Shown piece by piece: positions 15,402-22,457 of a stretch of DNA of 43,255 nt (positions within the stretch are counted from its first letter, which is position 1; every line of letters starts with the position of its first letter). Location: NCBI GenBank assembly GCA_005503065.1, contig SCOE01000045.1, positions 1-43,255 on the forward strand, in the 5' to 3' direction. The position numbers and the translations under genes are program-made. The DNA is from Comamonadaceae bacterium ALPHA2B. Lineage in GTDB: Bacteria; Pseudomonadota; Gammaproteobacteria; Burkholderiales; Burkholderiaceae_C. The notes under the pieces were generated by a model. The model did no database searches and was not told the DNA's origin. It was given only the letters and a program-made list of their open reading frames with translations.

Positions 15402-16415
15402 ATGACCCATCGACTTTCGCTTGGCCTGCTCGCCGCCGCACTCACCGCTGCGCTGTCGGGCTGCGCCGGTGCGCCGCCGGCGGCGCAGAAGCCGTCCGAG
15501 GCCAGCATCGCGGCCCATGTCGCCGCGGCCACGCGTGCCGCAGGCGGCGACCTGGGCGAGGTGCTGACGCTGTGCAAGCCGGTGCCCGCCGCCCGCCCGG
15601 TGCAGGACGAGGCCGCCGACCGCGGCCTGCGCGCGCTGATCGCCCGTCCGGCCCCGCCGCCCGGCCGTGCCTTCGACAACCTGTACTTCGTGGGCGGCGA
15701 CTGGGCCAGCGCCTGGGCCATCGACACGCCCGAAGGCATCATCCTGATCGACGCCCTCAACAACCAGGTCGAGGCCACGGCCCTGATCGAGGGCGGCATG
15801 CGCAAGCTGGGCCTGGACCCGGCGCGCATCCGCTACATCGTCGTCAGCCACGGCCATGGCGACCACTACGGCGGTGCGCCCTACCTGGCGCAGAAGTACG
15901 GCGCCCGCGTGGTCATGAGCGACATCGACTGGACCATGATGGAGACGCGGCTGGAATTCGCCACGCCCATCTGGGGCGCGCCGCCCAAGCGCGACATCAG
16001 CGTCAAGGACGGCAACAAGCTGACGCTCGGCGGCACCCGCCTCACGCTGTACGTGACGCCCGGCCACACCTGGGGCACGCTGTCGCCGGTGTTCGACGTC
16101 ACCTGGCAAGGCCAGAAGCACCGCGTGCTGCTGTGGGGCGGCACCGGCTTCAATTTCGGCGCCGACATTCCGCGGATGGAGGCCTACGGCCGCTCCACGC
16201 AGCGCATGGCCCAGGTCGTGCGCGCCGAAGGCATCGACGTGATGCTGTCCAACCATTCGCGCATGGACGGCTCGCAGGGCAAGCTGGCCCGGCTGCGCGA
16301 GGCGGGCAGCGGCCCCAACCCCTTCGTGATCGGCGAGCCGACGGTCGAGCGGACGCTCACCGTGATGAACGAATGCTCGTTGGCGCAGCGGGACCGTTTC
16401 GCCCTGCTTCCCTGA
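15402..16415 (+). CDS. Metallo-beta-lactamase-fold hydrolase, lipoprotein
   Basis: A 337-residue secreted metallo-hydrolase. The N-terminus has a lipoprotein signal with lipobox L-S-G-C (C21), so it should be anchored in the outer or inner membrane. The zinc motif H-G-H-G-D-H (H150, H152, D154, H155) is complete, G-H-T-W-G carries the next histidine and S-N-H-S-R-M a further one near the C-terminus, an arrangement like subclass B3 enzymes. Within this operon it more likely hydrolyses a lactone, ester or other catabolic intermediate outside the cytoplasm than a beta-lactam. It starts 89 bases after the dehydrogenase gene. A longer upstream frame is rejected because it would bury the lipobox. 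Confidence 0.85.
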   Translation: MTHRLSLGLLAAALTAALSGCAGAPPAAQKPSEASIAAHVAAATRAAGGDLGEVLTLCKPVPAARPVQDEAADRGLRALIARPAPPPGRAFDNLYFVGGDWASAWAIDTPEGIILIDALNNQVEATALIEGGMRKLGLDPARIRYIVVSHGHGDHYGGAPYLAQKYGARVVMSDIDWTMMETRLEFATPIWGAPPKRDISVKDGNKLTLGGTRLTLYVTPGHTWGTLSPVFDVTWQGQKHRVLLWGGTGFNFGADIPRMEAYGRSTQRMAQVVRAEGIDVMLSNHSRMDGSQGKLARLREAGSGPNPFVIGEPTVERTLTVMNECSLAQRDRFALLP

Positions 16416-16470
16416 GCGGGAATGCGCCTCTGCGCGCATGACCACCTCGATATTTCCAAGGAGACACATC

Positions 16471-17448
16471 GTGAAGACATCCAATTTCAAGGCCGCTCTG
16501 CTGGCCGCGTTCACCACGCTCTGCTTCGGCGCATCCGCGTGGGCACAATCCGCCTGGCCCGACCGGCCGATCAAGCTGGTGGTTCCCTATCCTGCAGGCG
16601 GCAACGCCGACAGCACGGCCCGCCTGCTGGCGACGCAGCTGTCGGACCGGCTGGGCCAGCAGGTCGTGGTGGACAACAAGCCGGGCGGCGGCGGCACCAT
16701 CGGCGCCACGGCGGTGGCGAAGTCGCCCGCCGACGGCTACACGCTGCTGCTCGACGCGACGGCCTTCACGGTCAACCCGAGCCTATTCAGCAAGCTGCCC
16801 TACGACCCGGTCAAGGACTTCGCGCCGATCTCGCAGATCACCCGCGTGCCCATGCTGCTCGTGGTGCCTGCCGCTTCGCCGCTGAAGTCGGTTGCCGACC
16901 TGGTTCGCGCCGCGAAGGCCTCGCCCGGCAAGCTGAGCTATGCGTCGGCCGGAAACGGGGGCGCGCAGCATCTGGCCGCCGAGCTCTACAAGCAGGGTGC
17001 CAAGCTCTCGATGGTGCACATCCCCTACCGCGGCGGTGCGCCCGCATTGACCGACCTGGCGGGCGGCCAGGTGGACCTGATGTTCAGCGCCACCTCGGCA
17101 TCGGGCACCTTCGTGAAGAGCGGCAAGCTGCGCGCACTGGCCATCACCTCCGCCGAGCGCTCCGCGGACTGGCCGGACCTGCCGACGGTGGCCGAAGGCG
17201 GACTGCCGGGCTTTGCGGTCTATGAGTGGAACGGACTCTTCGCCCCGACGGGCACGCCGCCGGCCGTGTTGCAGCGGCTGGAGACCGAGACGCGCGCGGC
17301 GCTGGCCTCGCCCGAGCTGAAGTCGCGCCTGTCGGACCTGGGCGTGCAGCCCGTGGGCTCCAGCAGCGCGGACTTCCGCCGCTTCGTCCAGGCGGAGACC
17401 ACGCGCTGGGCCGACGTCATCAAGCGCGCGGGCATCCGCATGGATTGA
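16471..17448 (+). CDS. Bug-family (TctC) periplasmic solute-binding protein, GTG start
   Basis: A 325-residue binding protein with signal V-K-T-S-N-F-K-A-A-L-L-A-A-F and cleavage at A-W-A-Q. The mature part shows P-I-K-L-V-V-P-Y-P-A-G-G-N-A-D and S-P-A-D-G-Y-T-L-L. GTG 16471 is chosen over the in-frame ATG 16438 because AAGGAG lies 7-8 bases before the GTG and the residues added by ATG are not signal-like. The first of two Bug genes in tandem; the pair may have arisen by duplication, though the two proteins differ at many positions. Fifth or later gene products in this operon would need to be exported together with the lipoprotein hydrolase. Confidence 0.9.
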   Translation: MKTSNFKAALLAAFTTLCFGASAWAQSAWPDRPIKLVVPYPAGGNADSTARLLATQLSDRLGQQVVVDNKPGGGGTIGATAVAKSPADGYTLLLDATAFTVNPSLFSKLPYDPVKDFAPISQITRVPMLLVVPAASPLKSVADLVRAAKASPGKLSYASAGNGGAQHLAAELYKQGAKLSMVHIPYRGGAPALTDLAGGQVDLMFSATSASGTFVKSGKLRALAITSAERSADWPDLPTVAEGGLPGFAVYEWNGLFAPTGTPPAVLQRLETETRAALASPELKSRLSDLGVQPVGSSSADFRRFVQAETTRWADVIKRAGIRMD

Positions 17449-17513
17449 GCGCAAGCGCTGCCTACCCGTCTTGTCCGCTGCGTGCAGCCAACCCAACATC
17501 CCGCCTTCACACC

Positions 17514-18509
17514 ATGACCTCCTCGAATACCCAGGCGCTGCGGCGCTGCGCCATCGCCGCGCTGCTGGCCCTGCCTCTTCTTGCAGCATCCACCCTTGCC
17601 TCGGCCCAGACCGACTGGCCCAACCGCACGGTGAAGATCGTCGTTCCCTATGCCCCCGGCGGCGCGGTGGACGTCGTGACGCGCAAGATGGCGCAGAAGC
17701 TCGGCGAGCAGACCGGCCAGAGCTTCATCGTCGAGAACAAGCCCGGCGCCAGCAGCACCATCGGCGCCATGCAGGTGGCCCGGTCCGAACCGGATGGCTA
17801 CACCCTGGTGGCCAACGACACGACCTATGCCCTGTTGCCGCACATCTTCAAGAAGCTGCCCTTCGACCAGGCCAACGACCTGCTGCCCGTCAGCGCCTTC
17901 GTGTTCGCGCCGCTGACCCTGGCGGTGAACGGCAACTCGCCCTACAAGACCCTGCCCGAGCTGCTGGCCTTCGCCAAGGCCCACCCGGGCCGCGTGACCT
18001 ACGGCAGCGGCGGCGCCGGCACGCTGCCGCACTTCAGCGCGGAAGCCCTGGGCCTGGCGACCGGCACCAAGCTGCTGCACGTGCCTTTCAAGGGCGCGGC
18101 CGAAGCCACGCAGGCGGTGCTGGGCGGCACGATCGACATGCAGTTCGCCTCGCCGTCGGGCGTGATCGGCAACGTGAAGGGCGGCAAGCTGCGCCTGCTG
18201 GCCATCAGCGGCGACCGCCGCGTGCCCCTGCTGTCCGACGTGCCCACCTTCGCCGAGGCCGGCGTGAAGGACTTCGGCGTGATCAACTGGACGGGCCTGT
18301 GGGCGCCGAAGGGCACGCCGCCGGCCGTCATGCAGCGGCTGCAGGCCGAGATCGCCAAGGCCATGAAGACCGAGGACATGAAGGCCTTCGCCGAAAGCGT
18401 GGCCGCCGAGCCGCGCCAGCTCGACGCCGAGGCCTTCGGCAAGCTGCTCAAGGACAGCACGGCACGCTGGGGGCAGGTGGTCGCCCAATCCGGCTTCGAG
18501 AAGCAATGA
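17514..18509 (+). CDS. Bug-family (TctC) periplasmic solute-binding protein
   Basis: A 331-residue binding protein with a long hydrophobic signal (A-I-A-A-L-L-A-L-P-L-L) cleaved near A-S-A-Q. The ligand loop reads V-P-Y-A-P-G-G-A-V-D, and the second domain carries Y-G-S-G-G-A-G-T-L-P-H-F, slightly different from the usual S-x-x-H-L. Its TGA overlaps the ATG of amidohydrolase B (18506-18509), mirroring the overlap of amidohydrolase A with its own Bug gene, which links each binding protein to one hydrolase. The start ATG lies 65 bases after the preceding Bug stop; no strong ribosome site is visible. Confidence 0.9.
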   Translation: MTSSNTQALRRCAIAALLALPLLAASTLASAQTDWPNRTVKIVVPYAPGGAVDVVTRKMAQKLGEQTGQSFIVENKPGASSTIGAMQVARSEPDGYTLVANDTTYALLPHIFKKLPFDQANDLLPVSAFVFAPLTLAVNGNSPYKTLPELLAFAKAHPGRVTYGSGGAGTLPHFSAEALGLATGTKLLHVPFKGAAEATQAVLGGTIDMQFASPSGVIGNVKGGKLRLLAISGDRRVPLLSDVPTFAEAGVKDFGVINWTGLWAPKGTPPAVMQRLQAEIAKAMKTEDMKAFAESVAAEPRQLDAEAFGKLLKDSTARWGQVVAQSGFEKQ

Positions 18510-19432
18510 GCACGCCGTCCACCGCTGCGGCGAGCGGTGCCGCAGGCGCGGCCTGGTCCGTTCCGCATTCGGCGGGCGACCGGGCGCCTGCCCTGCGGCT
18601 GCCGCCGCTGGCCTGCGACAGCCACATGCACATCTTCGACCCGCGCTTCGCGCCATCGAAGCACTGGAAGCGCCAACCGCCCGATGCGCCGGTGGCCGCC
18701 TACCGGCAGCTGCAGGCGCGCCTGGGCACGCAGCGGGCGGTGGTGGTCACGCCCTCCACCTACGGCACCGACAACGCCTGCACGCTCGACGCGCTGGCGC
18801 AGCTGAGCGAGGCCGCGCGCGGCGTGGCCGTGGTCGAAGCGGGCGTGGAGGCCGCCGAGCTGCAGCGCCTGCACGGCTTGGGGGTGCGCGGGTTGCGCGT
18901 CAACTTCGTGACGCCGCAGTCCTGGGGCACGACCACGCCCGACATGCTCGCCACGCTGGCGGCCAAGGTCGAGCCCCTGGGCTGGCACATCCAGGTCTTC
19001 GTGCATCCGGAGCAGCTGCTGGCCATGGCCGGGCTGCTGCGCGGGCTGCCCGTGCCGCTGGTGGTGGACCACATGGCGCGGCTCGACCCCGCCCAGGGCG
19101 CGAGCGGCGAGGCCTTCGACCTGCTGTGCAGCCTGCTGGATGCGGGCAACACCTGGGTCAAGCTCTCCGGCGCCTACATGCGCTCCTCGGTGGGCGGACC
19201 GACCTATGCCGACACCCTGGCCGCCGGCCAGGCGCTGGTGCGCCGCGCGCCCGAGCGCCTGGTGTGGGGCAGCGACTGGCCCCACACCACCGAGACGCCG
19301 GGCAGCGTGGACGATGCCGCCCTGGTCGACCTGCTCGGCCGCTGGTGCGAGGGCGATGCCGGGCGCATCGCGCGCATCGTGGTCGACAACCCGGCGAAGC
19401 TCTACGACTTCGGCCCCACGCCTTCTGCCTGA
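18506..19432 (+). CDS. Amidohydrolase B (LigI/GalB-like lactonase family)
   Basis: A 308-residue TIM-barrel hydrolase, paralogue of the gene at 11717-12673. C-D-S-H-M-H (H40, H42) is the metal H-x-H, V-V-D-H-M-A-R a conserved histidine, and V-W-G-S-D-W-P-H-T the late aspartate. The N-terminal 35 residues are alanine-rich and poorly ordered, as in the paralogue. The region between residues 130 and 150 (T-P-Q-S-W-G-T-T-T in place of S-L-G-V-G-T-H) differs, which may reflect a different substrate. Start set by the ATGA overlap with the Bug gene. Confidence 0.85.
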   Translation: MSTPSTAAASGAAGAAWSVPHSAGDRAPALRLPPLACDSHMHIFDPRFAPSKHWKRQPPDAPVAAYRQLQARLGTQRAVVVTPSTYGTDNACTLDALAQLSEAARGVAVVEAGVEAAELQRLHGLGVRGLRVNFVTPQSWGTTTPDMLATLAAKVEPLGWHIQVFVHPEQLLAMAGLLRGLPVPLVVDHMARLDPAQGASGEAFDLLCSLLDAGNTWVKLSGAYMRSSVGGPTYADTLAAGQALVRRAPERLVWGSDWPHTTETPGSVDDAALVDLLGRWCEGDAGRIARIVVDNPAKLYDFGPTPSA

Positions 19433-19446
19433 AAGAGCGAAGACCC

Positions 19447-20361
19447 ATGTTCCTTCTGCAACCGCCCCAGGTGCGCGAACTGACCCTGTTCAGCGCCATG
19501 CCCGACGAGTTCCGCCGCCCGCGCCGCAGCGACTGGGCCGACGCCAACCGCGGCGGCACGCCTGCCGATTCCTTCCTCGAAGGGCCCGTGTTCGATGACG
19601 CCGGACACCTCTACGTCACCGACATTCCCTGGGGCCGCGTGTTCCGCATCGACCCGCAGGGCCGCTGGTCGCTGGTGGCCGAGTACGAGGGCGAGCCCAA
19701 CGGCATGAAGTTCCTCGACGCCGGCACCCTGCTCATCACCGACTACAAGAACGGGCTCATGCAGCTGGACGTGGCCAGCGGCCGCGTCACGCCCTTCCTG
19801 GCGCGGCGCAACAGCGAGCGCTTCAAGGGCGTCAATGACCTGGTCTTCGACCGCGCCGGCAACCTCTACTTCACCGACCAGGGCCAGACCGGCCTGCAGG
19901 ATCCAACCGGTCGGCTCTACCGCCTGTCGCCGGACGGCCGGCTGGACCAGTTGCTGGGCAACATCCCCAGCCCCAACGGTGTGGCCCTGTCGCCCGACGA
20001 GAAGGTGCTCTACCTGGCCGTGACGCGCGGCAACTGCGTGTGGCGCGTGCCGCTGCTGCCGGACGGCAGCGTCTCGAAGGTGAGCCAGTTCTTCACCTCG
20101 TATGGTGCCAGCGGCCCCGACGGCCTGGCCGTGGACACGCAAGGCCGCGTGCTGGTGGCCAACCCGGGACTGGGCTACGTCTGGGTGCTCAACACGCGGG
20201 CCGAGCCGGTGCAGGTGCTGCGCGGCCCGGCCGGCGCATCGATCACCAACCTCGCCTTCGGCGGGCCGCAGCGGCGCACGCTCTTCGTCACCGACTCCAC
20301 CCACGGCCGCGTGCTGACGGCGGAGATGGACGAGGCGGGCCTGCCACTGGCGCGGCGTTGA
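19447..20361 (+). CDS. SMP-30/gluconolactonase-like protein
   Basis: A 304-residue six-bladed beta-propeller of the SMP-30/gluconolactonase/LRE family, metal-dependent lactonases. The metal ligands expected for the family are visible: glutamate in F-L-E-G-P-V-F-D (E45), asparagine in S-P-N-G-V-A-L-S-P-D, and aspartate in G-P-D-G-L-A-V-D. No signal peptide is seen, so it should be cytoplasmic. It starts 14 bases after amidohydrolase B and is the last gene of the operon. A second lactonase-type enzyme beside two LigI-like amidohydrolases strengthens the view that the pathway handles lactones. Confidence 0.88.
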   Translation: MFLLQPPQVRELTLFSAMPDEFRRPRRSDWADANRGGTPADSFLEGPVFDDAGHLYVTDIPWGRVFRIDPQGRWSLVAEYEGEPNGMKFLDAGTLLITDYKNGLMQLDVASGRVTPFLARRNSERFKGVNDLVFDRAGNLYFTDQGQTGLQDPTGRLYRLSPDGRLDQLLGNIPSPNGVALSPDEKVLYLAVTRGNCVWRVPLLPDGSVSKVSQFFTSYGASGPDGLAVDTQGRVLVANPGLGYVWVLNTRAEPVQVLRGPAGASITNLAFGGPQRRTLFVTDSTHGRVLTAEMDEAGLPLARR

Positions 20362-20438
20362 CCGAGCCAATTCATCGAGTCAGCAGTCCGGAAAGATCGC
20401 GGAGCAGACCACACCAGGGCACCCGCGGAACTGGCCTT

Positions 20439-20463
20439 GGCCTGTCCTGAGCTTGTCGAAGGG
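20439..20463. repeat. Dispersed short repeat element
   Basis: The 25 bases between operon end and iclR contain CTGTCCTGAGCTTGTCGAAG, a sequence I recognise as a widespread intergenic repeat in many proteobacterial genomes. It lies between partly complementary GGCC-rich flanks (20433-20440 and 20462-20470). Recognition is from memory, not a search. Confidence 0.5.
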
Positions 20464-20480
20464 CCAGGCCGCAGGGTGCG

Positions 20481-20536
20481 CCCCCCTCCAAGCCGAAGGC
20501 GCCAGAGAGGGGGGAGCCGCGAAGCGGCTTGGGGGG
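20481..20536. terminator. Large GC hairpin between convergent genes, possible repeat/terminator
   Basis: Arms CCCCCCTCCAAGCCG (20481-20495) and CGGCTTGGGGGG (20525-20536) enclose about 29 bases. It lies between the 3' ends of the nine-gene operon and iclR, where a bidirectional stop would be expected, but no T-run follows, so intrinsic termination is uncertain. The sequence looks like a repeat common in Comamonadaceae intergenic regions (from memory). Confidence 0.45.
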
Positions 20537-20541
20537 TGACT

Positions 20542-21303
20542 TCAAGGATGCCAGCGTGAGACCACCGGCGGCGTCGCCGGCGAGCGGCCGCCGGCCAGCG
20601 CGTACGACAGCTGGTTGGCCGCCGCCACCACGGTCCGTGCGTATTTTTCCAGCTTGGCCCGCGTAAGCCGCGAGCTGGGTCCCGAAATGCACATCGAGCC
20701 CAGCAGGTTCCAGCCGGTACGGAACACCGGCGCGGCCACGCTCGACACGTCCGGCTCGCGCTCGCCCAGCGAGATGTGGAAGCCGCGGGTGCGGATCGTT
20801 TCGTAAGGCTCCCCCTGCGCGCCGCTGAAGGCCAGGATCACCCGCCCCGGCGCGCCCAGGTCCAGGGGCAGCCGCGCGCCGATGCGCACGTGGTGCCGCA
20901 CCGACTGCGGTCCCTCGGCGCGCGCCACGCAGGCCCGGATGTCGCCTTCGCGCACATAGAAGGACGCGCTCTCGCCAGTGAGTTGCACCAGTTCGTGCAG
21001 CGTGGGCTCGACCACGTTGTTGACGTCGAAGCCGGCCTGGTAGCGTGCGCCCAGCCAGCCGGCCGCCGGCCCCAGCCGCCACTGGCCCGCCTCCGTCTGC
21101 ACCATGTAGTTCGACTGCGCCAGCGTGCGCGCCAGGCGCAGCACCGTGGTCTTGTGCATGCCGCTGCGGCGGCTCAGTTCGGCCAGGCTGAGGGCAGACT
21201 CGCCCACCTCGAAGGCCTCCATCAGCGACAGCGCGCGGGTGACGGCGATCACGCCGCCGTCGCCTCGCCCTTCGGCCGCTTCTTTCGGGGAATCGTTGCG
21301 CAT
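20542..21303 (-). CDS. IclR-family transcriptional regulator
   Basis: A 253-residue regulator. The N-terminal winged helix reads V-I-A-V-T-R-A-L-S-L-M-E-A-F, then L-S-L-A-E-L-S-R-R-S-G-M-H-K-T-T-V-L-R-L-A-R-T-L, typical IclR DNA-binding; the C-terminal effector domain has G-R-V-I-L-A-F-S and V-S-S-V-A-A-P-V-F. ATG 21303 is chosen because the DNA-binding domain starts about 20 residues later; longer upstream frames enter the divergent promoter. It lies between the nine-gene operon (convergent) and a Bug gene (divergent). The shared promoter design at 11620-11672 and 21312-21370 suggests it regulates both, as well as possibly itself. Confidence 0.9.
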   Translation of the reverse strand: MRNDSPKEAAEGRGDGGVIAVTRALSLMEAFEVGESALSLAELSRRSGMHKTTVLRLARTLAQSNYMVQTEAGQWRLGPAAGWLGARYQAGFDVNNVVEPTLHELVQLTGESASFYVREGDIRACVARAEGPQSVRHHVRIGARLPLDLGAPGRVILAFSGAQGEPYETIRTRGFHISLGEREPDVSSVAAPVFRTGWNLLGSMCISGPSSRLTRAKLEKYARTVVAAANQLSYALAGGRSPATPPVVSRWHP

Positions 21304-21311
21304 GTCGGACC

Positions 21312-21338
21312 TCGGTTCGCTGAACGAAACGACATTGT
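21312..21338. promoter_or_regulatory. Predicted IclR operator upstream of Bug gene
   Basis: An imperfect palindrome TTCGCTGAACGAA (21316-21328) leads into GAAAC-N3-ATTGT (21326-21338), matching the operator half-site at 11635-11647. A second GAAAC lies at 21346-21350, 20 bases further, about two helical turns. Located in the 110-base divergent region between iclR and the Bug gene. Confidence 0.55.
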
Positions 21339-21363
21339 ATGGATTGAAACCCCCACCTAGAGT
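21335..21363 (+). promoter_or_regulatory. Promoter of the Bug gene at 21414
   Basis: TTGTAT (21335-21340), 17 bases, TAGAGT (21358-21363). The -10 and following CGCTCC are the same as at the nine-gene operon promoter. On the opposite strand TACAAT within 21334-21339 could serve as -10 for iclR, so the two promoters would overlap. Confidence 0.6.
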
Positions 21364-21413
21364 GCGCTCCGGGACGCGATTCCTGCGTTCAGAACACAGT
21401 CGGAGACAAACCC

Positions 21414-22385
21414 GTGAAGACATCCCGCCGCGCCGCGTTGGCGCTCGCTGCCGCATCCCTGCTCGCCGCCACCGTGGCCCAGGCCGAGACCTGGCCCGCC
21501 CGCCCGATCCGCCTCGTCGTGCCCTTCCCGGCCGGCGGCGGCACCGACATCATCGCCCGCGAGCTGACCAACAAGCTCGGCAGCTACGGCTACAACTTCG
21601 TGGTCGACAACAAGCCGGGCTCCGGCGGCAACCTGGGCGTGGACGCCGCCGCCAAGGCCGCGCCCGACGGCTACACGCTGGTGCTGGGCCAGACCAGCAA
21701 CCTGGCGATCAACCCGACGCTCTACACCAAGCTGCCGTACGACCCGCTGAAGGACCTGGCGCCGATCAGCCTCGTGGCGACCTCGCCGCTGGTGATCGTG
21801 GCCGGCACCGCCACGCCCTACAAGACGCTGGGCGACGTGGTGAAGGCGGCGAAGGCCAAGCCCGACAGCATCAACTACGCCTCCTCGGGCAACGGCACCG
21901 TGGCCCACCTGGCCATGGAGTCCTTCCAGAAGGCGGCGGGCGTCAAGCTCACGCACATTCCGTACAAGGGCGCGGCCCAGGGCGTCACCGACGTGATCAG
22001 CGGCCAGGTGCAGCTGTACGTGTCCTCGGTGCCCACGCTGCTGCCCCACATCAAGTCCGGCAAGATGCATGCGCTGGCGCTCACCTCGCTGCAGCGCACG
22101 CAGGACCTGCCCCAGGTGCCCACCGTGGCCGAATCGGGCTACAAGGGCTTCGAGGCCATCACCTGGTTCGGCATCCTGGGCCCGGCCGGCCTGCCCAAGG
22201 AGATCGTCGCCAAGCTCAATGCCGACATCAACAAGGCGCTGCAGGACCCGGCACTGAAGCAGAAGCTCTCGGGCCAGGGCGCCGACGTGCAGGGCAGCAG
22301 CGCGGCCGACTTCGCCAAGCTGATCCGCGACGACATCCCTCGCTGGGGCAAGCTGGTGAAGGACTCGGGCGCGAAGGTCGATTGA
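21414..22385 (+). CDS. Bug-family (TctC) periplasmic solute-binding protein, GTG start
   Basis: A 323-residue binding protein. Signal [18 protein letters not shown], cleaved near V-A-Q-A. The mature first strand and loop are P-I-R-L-V-V-P-F-P-A-G-G-G-T-D; also A-P-D-G-Y-T-L-V and S-S-G-N-G-T-V-A-H-L. GGAG lies 10-11 bases before GTG 21414. It is a single-gene unit divergent from iclR and followed by a strong terminator. Because its promoter resembles that of the nine-gene operon, it is probably a further binding protein of the same regulon. Confidence 0.92.
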   Translation: MKTSRRAALALAAASLLAATVAQAETWPARPIRLVVPFPAGGGTDIIARELTNKLGSYGYNFVVDNKPGSGGNLGVDAAAKAAPDGYTLVLGQTSNLAINPTLYTKLPYDPLKDLAPISLVATSPLVIVAGTATPYKTLGDVVKAAKAKPDSINYASSGNGTVAHLAMESFQKAAGVKLTHIPYKGAAQGVTDVISGQVQLYVSSVPTLLPHIKSGKMHALALTSLQRTQDLPQVPTVAESGYKGFEAITWFGILGPAGLPKEIVAKLNADINKALQDPALKQKLSGQGADVQGSSAADFAKLIRDDIPRWGKLVKDSGAKVD

Positions 22386-22404
22386 GGTCGGCGCGGGCCA
22401 AGAG

Positions 22405-22443
22405 AAAACCCTGTCCGACGCGCCGCGCCGGACAGGGTTTTTT
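22405..22443. terminator. Bidirectional intrinsic terminator
   Basis: AAAACCCTGTCCG (22405-22417) pairs with CGGACAGGGTTTT (22429-22441) around an 11-base loop; T-runs follow on both strands (TTTTTT on plus, TTTTCTCTT on minus). It lies between the convergent Bug gene and fahA and would end both transcripts. Confidence 0.9.
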
Positions 22444-22457
22444 CACGTTGCGATCGC

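Noticed and set aside
15402-16415. Call as an antibiotic-resistance metallo-beta-lactamase
   Set aside because: The fold and motif are shared by many hydrolases; operon context is catabolic and no resistance gene surrounds it.
20481-20536. Hairpin called as a certain intrinsic terminator
   Set aside because: The stem is strong but there is no T-run after it on either strand, so only a tentative terminator entry was kept.
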